A stretch of 64,000 nucleotides of DNA from the NCBI GenBank assembly GCA_028386065.3, contig JAKUCV010001347.1, positions 7,599 through 71,598 of the forward strand, written 5' to 3'. Positions within the stretch are counted from its first letter, which is position 1, and each line of letters opens with the position of its first letter. Origin of the DNA: Turnera subulata. Its lineage: Eukaryota > Streptophyta > Magnoliopsida > Malpighiales > Passifloraceae. Shown here in pieces: positions 10,960-23,216 of the stretch. Below the pieces are notes generated by a model, which saw only the letters and a list, made by a program, of their open reading frames with translations, was not told where the DNA came from and ran no database searches. The position numbers and the translations under genes are program-made.

Positions 10960-13900
10960 ACAACTGATCTTTTCATTAAACTGTCATTCAAAACTACATT
11001 CAAAAAAGCTTGTGGCGGTATCAACCAGCCGAGTCCCACAAGACCTGTAGTCAAAGCTATTTTTGCAAGACTATCAGCTGCTTTGTTAACTTGTCTAGGT
11101 ACATAAGTCAAAGAAAAGGAGCTAAAGGTCTGTAGAATGCATCAAGTCTGTACCCGTGTATCCCAATCAATAGGATCATCATCATCCTGGTTGACCTATT
11201 TGACCACCCTTTGCGCATCAGATTCAATCTGTGTATTATGCAAACCCAGAAAACATATTCTCTGCAGCCCCAACAACAGTCCCCATGCCTCTGCCGCCGC
11301 AACCGAAGGACACAGTCTACGGCTCAGACCCCAATCAACAACTGCTCCTCGATCATCCCTCAGCACAAAAGCCACCCCCGCCATGGAAGAAGAGGCAGAG
11401 TATGCTGCATCCGTGTTCAACTTGAGCAGACCCTCAACAGGTGGTATCCATGCCACAGTTCCTGGATTATTCATAGAGCTGGTTTCATGAACCTGTTGTC
11501 CGTGCGCAAGCACTTTAAGTGACAACCATTTTGCTCTAAACACAGTACGTAAAGGGTCAATAGGTTCCCCCATTACCAAACTGTTCCTACTCTTCCAGAT
11601 TTCCCAAAGAAGATTGGCACAAAAATCAATCTTGACCAGAGCATCCTTTGGCCAGTTATCACATAGCCTCGTCCACCATTCAGTCAAGATTCGCCCTTCC
11701 ATCTCATCCATCCTCATCCCTACCCCAATAGAAAACCAAGAGGCTCTTGCATGATTACATAGGAAGAAAAGGTGGCCAACTGTTTCCGCCTCCAAACCAC
11801 ACACTTGGCAGAGCTCACTATTTGCCACATTCCTTCTTACCAGATTGACCTGTGTGGGCAAGGCATTCCTTAGCAGGCGCCATATGAAATTTTTAACCTT
11901 CGGTACTGTGTTGAGGCACCACACATAAGCCCAATTGAAGGAATCTTGAGGTTGTCCCTCCGATCCAGAGTCCGGAACTGTCATCATGTGCCAGGACCTC
12001 TCATAACCCGACCGAACTGAGTAGACCCCAGAATGAGTATAGTGCCACACGAGGAGGTCCCGCGCTGACTCCGTATCCACAGGTATCTTTACGATCTCCT
12101 TACGTTCAATTTCAGAAAACAGATTCCCAAGGAGTTGCAAGTCCCATTCTTTCCCGTTCGCAGAAAATAACTCCCTTACCTTGACAAGATCACAGTGTGG
12201 AGGCCTCTGCGAAAAGACCCTAAACTGTGGGAGAGTAGGAACCCAACAATCACTCCATATATTAACCCCACTACCATCCCCCACATTCCATCTCACCCCT
12301 GTTTTTAGGAGGTCCCTCCCCTTCAACAAGCTGCGCCATGCCCACGAAGGATTTCCCCCTAAACTCGCCTCCAAAAAATCTCCCTGAGGGAAATAAATAC
12401 CCTGCAGAACTTTTGCCCACAACCTGTCCTTCTGGGCCAGCAGCCTCCACCCTTGCCGTGCTAAGAGGGCCAGATTAAATTTCTCCAGATCCCTAAAGCC
12501 CATACCCCATCTTCTTGGGTTTTGTTAGAACTTCCCATTTGACCCAATGTATGGAACGTTCTTCTTTATTTGGACTCCACCAAAACCTTCTAATTTTTCT
12601 ATGCACTTCCTGGGTGAACTTCTTTGGCAGCATAAAACAAGACATCACAAAAGAAGGGATAGAGGTAAGGACTGATTTTATGAGAATCTCACGTCCCGCT
12701 TGTGTCAACGCCCTCACCTTCCCAGATTGTGTCTTCCCATCGATACACTTTAAAAGAAATTGTAGTGCATCATACTTGGACCTACCCCATGAGGATGGCA
12801 GACCTAAGTATTTGTCACTTCTTTCTGCCTCATTGATGGCCAGCGCCTAGGTCACTCTACCTCTTACCAACTGAGGAACATTTTTACCAAACGAAACTGT
12901 GGATTTGTCAGTATTAATCCTTTGTCCCAACGCCGAGCAGAAGTCCGACAGATATTGAGCATACAACAAGCCTCTTCAACACTAGCCTCTCCTACCAATA
13001 AAGTATCATCCGCAAACATCATGTGCGTTAGAGTAGGGCATCCACGCTTAATCTGAAAGCCTTCAACACGCCCGGTCACCCTAGCCTCCCAGAACATGTG
13101 AGACAACACATCAGCGACTAAAATGAACAGATAGGGTGACAAAGGGTCTCCTTGCCTAAGCCCCCTATTCGGCAAAAAGGTATGTGATCTGACCCCATTG
13201 AGAAAGATATTGTACCGTACCGTCCCTACACATTCCATCACCCATCTAACCCATTTGAGATCAAACCCCATGCGCCTTAATAAGAAGTCCAAAAAGCCCC
13301 ATTCAACTCTGTCATAGGCTTTGTTCATGTCAACCTTTACCACCATATTCCATTTACCCTTACACTTGGTAGTCCGCAAAGCATGAAAAATCTCATGGGC
13401 TACAAGTACATTATCCTGGATGGCCCTTCCATGCACAAAAGCCTGCTGCTCCTCCAAAATTAAGTCTTTTAAACAGGGGTGAAGCCTATTTGCGAGAACC
13501 TTGGACATCACCTTATACACATAATTGCATAAGCTTATAGGACGGTACTGGGTAACCCTTGTAGGTCGCTGCATCTTCGGAATGAGAACGATATCCGTCT
13601 CATTGAGGTTCCGCAAAAGGAAGCCAGTCTCCATAAAGCTTTTTACTGCATCAAAAATATTATCCTCAATCAGTGTCCAATGCTTTTGGAAAAAAATTTC
13701 AGAGAAACCATCTGGTCCTGGTGACTTCAGGCCCCCATCTGAAAGACTGCCCTCTTGACCTCCTCCCTTGAGATCGGTCTCGTGAGTCTTGCATTCACTG
13801 CACCACTAACCACCGGTTTGATAGCACTGATCACAGACTCAGGAATACAGCTCTGGTCCGAGGCAAACAGGTCTTCAAAAAATCCCCCCACATGTCTGGC

Positions 13901-15073
13901 AATATCACGCTCGTCCTTTAGCCAACCTCCCCTTGCATCCTGCAACCTCAAAATCTGGTTCTGTTGTCGCCTATGGATCGTGCTCAAATGGAAGAATCTC
14001 GTATTCTTATCCCCGTGATTTAACCATTTTACTCGAGATCTCTGATACCAGAAGATTTCCTCCTTCCTCCACAGCCGTTCAAGTTTGGACAACAAGGAGT
14101 TCACATCCTGTGCATCCTGTTCAGAAAAAGGCCCATTGTAGAGTGCCTCCAAATCTGTCACCGTCTGCTTAATATCCTTCTTGTTAGAGCCCAGTTCTTC
14201 TCTCTTCCACCTACTAAGCTTCTTTCTGCACTGACCCAATTTCCAATAAACCCTGTACATCTTTGACCCACTACAAGATTGTTGTCATGCATCCTTGACA
14301 ACCTCACCACACCGTGCCTCTTCCAACCATGAAGCTTCAAACCGAAAGTTTTACCGTGGGATTCTTGACAAAACAGTCAGTTTTAGGACAAGGGGGCGGT
14401 GGTCCGATCCCGTAAACGTTTCGTGGAAGACCTGGGCCCTCTCATAAACCGTTCGCCAAAGAGAATTAACCAGAACCCTGTCTATCCTTTCCTTCACATG
14501 TAGCTCCCTTCCCCTTGTATTAATCCAAGTATACCGGTCTCCATTGAAGCCAATATCCATCAGCCCGCACTGATACATAAACTCCACAAGCAGCCTACAT
14601 TGAGAATATCTCGCCGGCCTCCATCCCCACTTCTCATTTTCATCAGATAACAGGTTGAAGTCTCCCATACAAACCCATAGCGAACTATCACCTGGCCATA
14701 AGTCAGCAATTTTATCCAGCATATACCTCCTACCCGACCTACTAGGTTCACCGTAAACAAAAGTAGCATACGAATCTTCCAGACCTGACTCCCCACCTAT
14801 AATAGTGTGAATAAAATTTTTTGTAGCTGATAGTACTTCAACAGACAAATCCCCCCGCCACCACAAGGCCAAGCCCCCCGACAGGCCCTGTGGATCAACA
14901 TAAAAAGCACATGCAAAACCAAGCTGTCTCCTTAACCCCTCCAAATACCTTCTATCCTGCTTCGTTTCCATCAAAAACACCAACCTAGGACGATACAAGT
15001 GATTGAGCCTCCTCAAGGCTCCTACTGCCGTCGGCTGCCCCAACCCATGGCAGTTCCAAGCAATATAACTCAT
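10960..15073 (-). pseudogene. LINE ORF2: endonuclease / reverse transcriptase / RNase H, frameshifted
   Basis: Reading starts at 15073 with an APE-type endonuclease (WNCHGLG, LVFLMETK, CMGDFNLL, TGSDHRPLVLKL) down to 14351, and continues in the same frame at 14260-13727. The reverse transcriptase (YRPISLCNYVYK, then the catalytic MFADDTLL near 13010) is in a second frame at 13634-12864. The next segment (12717-12493) is in a third frame, and the zf-RVT plus RNase H (LKLNTDAAYSAS) is back in the second frame at 12503-11196, with an RNase H tail (VPRQVNKAADSLAK) near 11100-11040. All catalytic blocks are readable, but at least three frame changes and some stops separate them. This is a recognisable but dead ORF2. 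Confidence 0.9.
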
Positions 15074-16096
15074 GATGAACCTTGTGGCTGTTGGCCAGCC
15101 GCCACCGCCATAGGGGAAGAAACAGAGACTTGCAAAGGTTGATCAGAAGGAAAAGTAGCAAGAGAGGAAGAAGAGGAGGGTCTTGTTCTTGCCAGTTTCT
15201 TCATGGAGACAAATTGGGGGGAAATAGAATTTACCATTGGGGTCACCAATACTGTTTCGGGGGGAACAGAAGCTGGTTGGTTAACAGATACAAGTTGAGG
15301 GGCCTGGGAAGAGCCAGCCTGAACCGATGGTAAAGGAGAGTTGCAGGCCTTAAAAACATTTCGCTGTGAAGGCCCATAGGCCCAATGCAAGACGAACCTG
15401 GACCAGGCACACTCATAGAGGCTTTAGCTTTAGAAGGGCCTACATGTGGCTTCTTATATTCCACATTTGCTGACTGAGCTTTTATTTTCAACGACCTTAC
15501 CGCGCCTGATCCAAAAATATCTCCACCAGTTGGATTGGACAAAGTCACCAGGTCAGCCTCCTTGCGTCCCACTGCCAATCTTTTGTCGTCTTCACAGCTG
15601 GCTTTGTTCGAGTTTGAATTAGGCTTAACATGCCCAGAGGTGCGCTTGTCCATTTCCAGTATTGTCCCGCGTGCTTCGTCTGTAGCAGCATGCTGGCAGG
15701 GGTTTGTCGCGGTATGGCTCCCACACGCCTCACCATCTCCCTGTGAGCTCGCTGAATTACGCGCCTCCCAACGCGCCTCCCTACTTGCACTCTGCTCAGG
15801 AGCGCCATCAGCAGCAGGATGTTGTCGTTGTGAATCAGGGGCCTTCCGTTGGCCTTTCGGTTGGTGCTTTTGTGCTTCAGACTTCACAAAGCTTCTCTTC
15901 GGTTGAAGTTTAGCCGCCCAAAGATGGGAACTGTAGCCAGTCGGGTGTCTACCGTCTCTGAACTGCTTCTTATCTTCCATCATAACCTGGCACTCCTTCT
16001 CAATGTGGCCTAGTTTCCCACAGTAGTAGCAAAATTCCCTAAGCCTTCATACTTGAACTGTATATCCAGTGTGTAGTCATCATGCCTCCTCTTGCT

Positions 16097-16671
16097 TATT
16101 GGCTTTGCTGTTTCTCAAAAACTGATAAATCACATGAACATCGATGTTGGAATCAAAACATCGATGTTGTGATGATTCTGGAGCTCCAAATAATCCGGCC
16201 GAGAGCTTAGAACATCGATGTTGTCACAAGAACATCGATGTTGCACGAATTCTGGAAGGTTGGCAGAAGCTCTAGGACATCGATGTTGGCCCTAGAACAT
16301 CGATGTTTCACGAATTCTGGAAGGTTGGCAGAAGCTCTTGGACATCGATGTTGGCCCTAGAACATCGATGTTTTCTAGAAATTCCAGAAACCTTCAAGAA
16401 CACCAAGAACGCCAGAAAACCTGAATTGATCAGAAGTGACTCTGAACCTTTCAGAGTTGTTCTATTAGTGATTGAACAACTTCGTTTACTCTCAAATTAC
16501 ACTCAAAAACGAAAAGAATGGGTGTTTGACAAGTCTCACAGAAATCACACTCAAGAACAGAATATGAACATGAAGAATATTCATGCAATTTTCCAGAATT
16601 CAACTCAAATCCAGAAACACAATCAATATGCACTAAAAAATGTAACTCACTAAGGAAACTAACAGAACCCA
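16097..16671 (-). repeat. Truncated extra Copia LTR copy (575 bp)
   Basis: This matches the first 575 bp of the 944-bp LTR at 23217, then switches directly to LINE sequence at 16672. It includes eight copies of the ACATCGATGT palindrome. Confidence 0.85.
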
Positions 16672-17562
16672 TTCTTCATGGAGACAAATTGGGGGGAAAT
16701 AGAATTTACCATTGGGGTCACCAGTACTGTTTCGGGGGGAACAGAAGTTGGTTGGTTAACAGATACAAGGGGCCTGGGAAGAGCCAGCCTAAATCGATGG
16801 TAAAGGAGAGTTGCAGGCCTTAAAAACATTTCGCTGTGAAGGCCCATAGGCCCAATGCAAGAAGAACCTGGACCAGGCACACTCATAGAGGCTTTAGCTT
16901 TAGAAGGGCCTACACGTGGCTTCTTATATTCCACATTTGCTGACTGAGCTTTTCTTTTCAACGACCTTACCGCGCCTGATCCCAAAATATCTCCACCAGC
17001 TGGATTGGACAAAGTCACCAGGTCAGCCTCCTTGCGTCCCACTGCCAATCCTTTGTCGTCTTCACAGCTGGCTCTGTTCGAGTTTGAATTAGGCTTAACA
17101 TGCCCAGAGGTGCGCTTGTCCATTTCTGGTATTGTCCCACGTGCTTCGTCTGTAGCAGCATGCTGGCAGGGGTTTGTCGCGGTATGGCTCCCACGCGCCT
17201 TACCATCTCCCTGTGAGCTCGCTGAATTACGCGCCTCCCAATGCGCCTCCCTACTTGCACTCTGCTCAGGAGCGCCATCAGCAGCAGGATGTTGTCGTTG
17301 TGAATCAGGGGCCTTCCGTTGGCCTTCCGGTTGGTGCTTTTGTGCTTCAGACTTCACAAAGCTTCTCTTCGTTGGAAGTTTAGCAGCCCTAAGATGGGGA
17401 CCGTAGCCAGTCGGGTGTCTACTGTCTCTGAACTGCTTCTTATCTTCCATCATAACCTGGCACTCCTTCTCAATGTGGCCTAGTTTCCCACAGTAATAGC
17501 AAAAATCCCCTAAGCCTTCATGCTTGAACTGTATATCCAGTGTGTAGTCATCATGCCTCCTC

Positions 17563-17567
17563 GTGAT
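17563..17567. repeat. 5-bp TSD of nested Copia (GTGAT), left copy
   Basis: GTGAT precedes the LTR start at 17568 and recurs at 24161-24165 straight after the other LTR. This five-base duplication is the normal Copia integration signature. Confidence 0.9.
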
Positions 17568-19166
17568 TGTTGGCTTTGCTGTTTCTCAAAAACTGATAAA
17601 TCACATGAACATCGATGTTGGAATCAAAACATCGATGTTGTGATGATTCTGGAGCTCCAAATAATCCGGCCGAGAGCTTAGAACATCGATGTTGTCACAA
17701 GAACATCGATGTTGCACGAATTCTGGAAGGTTGGCAGAAGCTCTAGGACATCGATGTTGGCCCTAGAACATCGATGTTTCACGAATTCTGGAAGGTTGGC
17801 AGAAGCTCTAGGACATCGATGTTGGCCCTAGAACATCGATGTTTTCTAGAAATTCCAGAAACCTTCAAGAACACCAAGAACGCCAGAAAACCTGAATTGA
17901 TCAGAAGTGACTTTAAACCTTTCAGAGTTGTTCTATTAGTGATTGAACAACTTCGTTTACTCTCAAATTACACTCAGAAACGAAAAGAATGGGTGTTTGA
18001 CAAGTCTCACAGAAATCACACTCAAGAACAGAATATGAACATGAAGAANNNNNNNNNNNNNNNNNNNNNNNNNNNNNNNNNNNNNNNNNNNNNNNNNNNN
18101 NNNNNNNNNNNNNNNNNNNNNNNNNNNNNNNNNNNNNNNNNNNNNNNNNNNNNNNNNNNNNNNNNNNNNNNNNNNNNNNNNNNNNNNNNNNNNNNNNNNN
18201 NNNNNNNNNNNNNNNNNNNNNNNNNNNNNNNNNNNNNNNNNNNNNNNNNNNNNNNNNNNNNNNNNNNNNNNNNNNNNNNNNNNNNNNNNNNNNNNNNNNN
18301 NNNNNNNNNNNNNNNNNNNNNNNNNNNNNNNNNNNNNNNNNNNNNNNNNNNNNNNNNNNNNNNNNNNNNNNNNNNNNNNNNNNNNNNNNNNNNNNNNNNN
18401 NNNNNNNNNNNNNNNNNNNNNNNNNNNNNNNNNNNNNNNNNNNNNNNNNNNNNNNNNNNNNNNNNNNNNNNNNNNNNNNNNNNNNNNNNNNNNNNNNNNN
18501 NNNNNNNNNNNNNNNNNNNNNNNNNNNNNNNNNNNNNNNNNNNNNNNNNNNNNNNNNNNNNNNNNNNNNNNNNNNNNNNNNNNNNNNNNNNNNNNNNNNN
18601 NNNNNNNNNNNNNNNNNNNNNNNNNNNNNNNNNNNNNNNNNNNNNNNNNNNNNNNNNNNNNNNNNNNNNNNNNNNNNNNNNNNNNNNNNNNNNNNNNNNN
18701 NNNNNNNNNNNNNNNNNNNNNNNNNNNNNNNNNNNNNNNNNNNNNNNNNNNNNNNNNNNNNNNNNNNNNNNNNNNNNNNNNNNNNNNNNNNNNNNNNNNN
18801 NNNNNNNNNNNNNNNNNNNNNNNNNNGAAATTCTCCACACTCACATTACATTTCTGCATCAAATTTAAACACACCAAAAGGTGCAGTCCACTAACATGGG
18901 TACTTGTGCAGACACACAGAATTCTGAAAACACACAGAGTAAGCATGTTACTAAACAAGCATGCTCACCTAACCTGACACTAAACAGGGAATAACTTGGT
19001 AACACACAAAAGCATAGCAAATTAAAAACAACAATTACTCTCAGACTTCCCTTCACCAATCCTGTTTCTCTTCCTCCTTTGGTGGGGGCAACCGCAAACG
19101 AAACTGTCCATTCTTCCAAGCTGACCAATGGAGTCAGAATTAAGGCAGCTTGATCACATTCTAACA
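17568..19166 (-). repeat. 3' LTR of nested Copia (contains assembly gap)
   Basis: The known flanks (17568-18048 and 18827-19166) match the 944-bp 5' LTR at 23217-24160 without an obvious length change. By that alignment the gap should hold 123 bp, not the 778 N shown. Confidence 0.9.
18049..18826. other. Assembly gap (778 N)
   Basis: A run of N inside the Copia 3' LTR. Long open frames reported across it are artefacts. Confidence 0.99.
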
Positions 19167-22100
19167 CTCCCCCTTGATCAAGTTGCTGCACACATTTAGT
19201 TGAGCTCTCAGCAATTGGTACTTTATTTTCGGAAGTGCCTTGGTGAATATGTCTTCTACTTGACTTTCGGAGTTGCAATATTGAACCTGAACTTCACCTT
19301 CATGTTCTGCCTCCCTTATAGCATGGTACTTGATCTTGATGTGTTTGGTTCTGCCATGATCAATAGGATTTTTAATCGTAGCTATTGCTGCTTGATTATC
19401 ACAGAAGAGTTCAGTTGCCTTCATATCTTCTTGACCAAGATCCTTGAGTAATTTCCTCAACCAAATAACTTGATTAACAGCAGCTCCTGCAGCCAAATAT
19501 TCTGCCTCTGTAGTAGACTAAGCAATGGCAGTTTGCTTCTTTGCACACCAAAACACCGGATTTGAGCCAATCAAAAGCACAAAACCTGTTGTACTCTTCA
19601 TATCTTCACAACTTCCAGCGCAATCGCTATCACAGAAACCTTTAAGTTGAACGTCACTGGAGGTACTATAAACAAGTCCATAATCTGTGGTGCCCCTGAT
19701 ATACCTCAAGACTCTCTTGACTGCTCCAGCATGGATTCTTTTAGGAGCATGTTGGAACCGAGAGAGCAAATTTGCTGTGAACATCAAGTCTGGCCTTGTG
19801 ATAGTAAGATACATTAAGCTTCCCACAAAGCTCCTGTACTCTCTCTCGTCAGTTGCCTCTTCGTCTCCTTTCAAACTCAGCTTTGCACCAACAACTAAAG
19901 GAGTCTCTGCTGGATTACATTCACTCATCTTGAACCTTTTCAAATTCTCCTCAACATATTTTTGTTGTGAGATGAAGATGTACCCATCCTGTTGATCAAC
20001 TTCAATTCCCAGAAAGTACTTCATTAGCCCCAAATCTGACATCTCAAAAACCCTTGCCATTTCAAGCTTGAATGCTTCCACCTTCTCCAAATTACTTCCT
20101 GTGATCAGAAGATCATCCATATAAAGTGATACAAATAGGAAATCCTCATTACCACTGATCATGGTATAAAGAGTTGGCTCATTAATGCTTCTTGTAAAGC
20201 CAGAATTCAGCAAGTGATCATTAATCCTGGTATACCAAGCTCTTGGGGCTTATTTCAAGCCGTAGAGGGCTTTGATTAATCTGCACACATGATCTTCTTT
20301 TCCTGCCTCCACAAAACCTTCTGGTTGCTACACATACACTTCTTCCTTAAGAAAACCATTAAGGAAGGCTGACTTGACATCCAAGTGAAAAACTTTCCAC
20401 TTATGTTGAGCAGAAAGCGCCAGCAACAATCCGATGGTATCAATTTGTGCTACTGGTGCAAAGGTTTCGCCATAGTCAATTCCAGCCTCCTGCGAGTATC
20501 CCTTGACTACTAACCTTGCTTTGTGCTTGTGAATGGACCCATCTGCATTGAGTTTGAGCTTGAAAATGCGCTTGACACCAATAACCTTCTTGTTTGCAGG
20601 CCTAGGTGTGAGTTCCCAAGTTCCATTTTTCTTGATCATTTCCATTTCTTCCTGCATTGCTCTTCTCCATTCTTCACTGCTTGCTGCTTTTTCAAAATTT
20701 GCTGGTTCCAAACACACTTGATTGCATTGTTCATATATTTCAGCCAAAGACTTGGTTCTCAAGGGTGAAGAATCTGAATCATAGTCTTTCTCATTCAATT
20801 CGTCTTCCTTCTTTTCTGCAGATGCTCTTGGCTCCTCCTTCTTTTCAGCCTCACTTTTCTCCTAGTTCCAAAAAGCATTTTCTTCAACCTTTATGTCTCT
20901 ACTTGTAACCACCTTTCCTTCATCCACCAAGAAAACTCGATAACCCTTGGATTGAGAGCTATATCCCAAGAACACTGCTTTTCTTGCTTTTGCTTCAAGC
21001 TTCTTCCTTGTCACATCTGGAATATGGACATAACACAATGATCCAAAAATTCGCAGATGTTTCACAGTTGGTTTGACTCCACTCCAAGCTTTAATTGGAG
21101 TCTTCCCTTCAACAGACTTGGTAGAAAGTCTATTCAGCAAATATGCAACAGTATAAGCTGCCTTTGCCCAAAACTTCAATGGCAGCTTCTTGTCGAGCAT
21201 GCATCTGACCATTTCCACAATAGTTCTGTTCTTCCTCTCCACTATGCCATTTTGCTGAGGTGTATATGCAACAGAGAGCTGGTGATGAATCCCCTGATCT
21301 TTACAGAATTTGTCAAAGTCTAATGATGTATATTCCTTTCCTCGATCCGACCTTAACACCTTAAGCTTGCACTCACTTTGTCTTTCTGTTAATGCCTTAA
21401 ATTTTCTGAACACAGAAAGCACTTTTGACTTGTGTCTCAAAAAATAAATCCAAGTCATACGTGAAAAATCATCAATGAAGAGTAAAAAATACAGATTACC
21501 ACTCAAGGATGGTGTGCTCATTGGTCCACACAAATCAGAATGGACTAACTCTAGCTTCTCTTTGGCTCTCCAAGTTGTATTTGCTGGAAATGGATTCCTA
21601 TGCATTTTTCCTGCTTGACATGCTTCACAAACTCCCTCTAACTCACTTAACACAGGCAAGTCTCTAATCAAATGATTCACAGAGGCTTGCTTCAAGGATT
21701 GCAAATTAAAATGACCACATCTACGATGCCACAAACTAGTCTCTTCTTGACTACAGATAAGTGCCTTTTCAAAAGCAAATTCCCATCTTACTGGGAAACT
21801 ATTGTTCTCCATTTTAACTTTTCCCAACAGTTTACCCTTTCCATCCACAATAACACAGCATTCATCTTTAAATTCAACAGTGTAACCATTCTTCATCATT
21901 TGAGAAACACTCAGTAAGTTGTGCTTTAGTGTAGGCACAAAGAGAACATTCGAAATAAGCTTTGTACCTTGCTTGGTTTTGACAGCAACAATGCCTTTGC
22001 CTTCAGCTTGAACCACTTCTCCATTTGCCACCTTGACTTGAGTCGCAGCAGACTTATTAAGCTCCTTGAACTACCTGGAATCACAAGCCATATGGTTTGT

Positions 22101-23200
22101 GCATCCACTGTCAACGAACCAAGTTGCAGCACTTGATTCATGATCAGAAGTGATGGCCATGAATATAAATTCCTCATTTTGCTGAAAATCAACCATTTTG
22201 GCCTGTTGTTGAGGTTGTATTTGATGCTGAGGAGGAGGTTGATCCTGCTGCACATGATTTGAACTTGTTCCCTGACCCTGCTTCATTTTGCAAAATCTCT
22301 CAATGTGCCCAACCTTGTGGCAGAAATTGCTTTTTTTGGTCCTCCAACATCTCTGTTCAGTATGACTTGCTTTTCCACAATGCTTGCAAGGTGGAAAATT
22401 TGTTTGAAATCCTCCCGTCTTTGCAGAATGCTGTGTATGTGGTTTCTTATCTTCGAAAAACTTCGAGCTCTCCTTGTTAGAAGAGAACTTAGCAGCTTGC
22501 TTCACAAGTAAGGCTTCTTCCGAAAAGGATTCTGCCTTCTTTATTTGCCTCTGTTCATGAGCATATAATGATCCCACAAGCTCATTTACAGTGATAGTAG
22601 TGATATCCTTGGACTCTTCAATAGCTGCTACTCTTGCTTCGAATCTATCTGTGACTGTGTTAAGCACTTTTTCTACAATCTTGAATTCTGGAATCCTTTC
22701 TCCATACAGCCTCATCTGATTCACAACTTCTTGTACTCTTGAAGAGTAACCTTTGATTGATTCTTCTTCTTTCATCTTCAACATTTCAAATTCCCTTCTA
22801 AGTGTTTGAAGTCTCATCCGTCTTGTTCTTTCTGATCCTTGAAAGCTTTCCTGCAACACTCCTCAAGCTTCTTTTGTAGTTGTGCAGCTCACAATCAGAG
22901 GGAAGATTGATTTAGAGACAAGTGAGTGCATGTACGTAATGGCTACATTGGCCTTTTGAACATTTTCTCTGTGAGTTTTCTATTGTGCCGCAGTCAAGCT
23001 CGCTACATCTTCGGGCTCTTGATATCCATCTTGAATTGTTCCCACAGGCCATTTGCCATGAAAAAGGCCTTCATCCTTACAGCCTAATAATCATAGTCTT
23101 CTCCATTAAAAGGAGGTGGGGCTGACAGTGATGAAGTTGGATGTGAGGTTGATGCTGCATTATTCACCATGTTGATAAGCTTGGTCTCGCAAGATCAGAG
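19161..23200 (-). pseudogene. Copia gag-pol polyprotein with in-frame stops
   Basis: Gag (UBN2 type, 22859-22100) has two CCHC knuckles. PCKHCGKASHTEQRC is intact; the second has Ser in place of its first Cys. The protease starts with WFVDSGCTNHMA. The integrase (22031-20862) has the HHCC region (CGHFNLQSLK...CEACQAGK) and core. RT shows FHLDVKSAFLNG and the catalytic YMDDLLITG near 20110. RNase H shows TTGFVLLIG, STTEAEY and FCDNQAAI. From about 22980 down to 19161 one frame is kept, broken only by stops at 22980-22982, 22863-22865, 22071-22073, 20862-20864, 20328-20330, 20250-20252 and 19518-19520. One indel lies near 23030. The element is dead, but only lightly decayed. Confidence 0.9.
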
Positions 23201-23216
23201 CTGCTCCGCTACCAAT

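Larger units (their letters stand above)
15197..18048 (-). repeat. Tandem duplication of LINE ORF1 plus Copia LTR junction (about 1.47-kb unit)
   Basis: Bases 15197-16671 and 16672-18048 align almost end to end. Each has a LINE ORF1 segment followed by the inner part of the Copia LTR. They differ by scattered substitutions and a six-base indel near 15295/16770. The junction itself is TTGCT|TATTGG in the left copy and GTGAT|TGTTGG in the right, the same site with three changes. So the left copy is a duplicate of one insertion, not a second insertion. The right copy runs into the N gap. Confidence 0.85.

Noticed and set aside
11137..12850. Plus-strand frames of 60-117 codons
   Set aside because: Antisense shadows of LINE ORF2.
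17774..18958. Long open frames of 270-364 codons
   Set aside because: They exist only because the 778 N were treated as open sequence.
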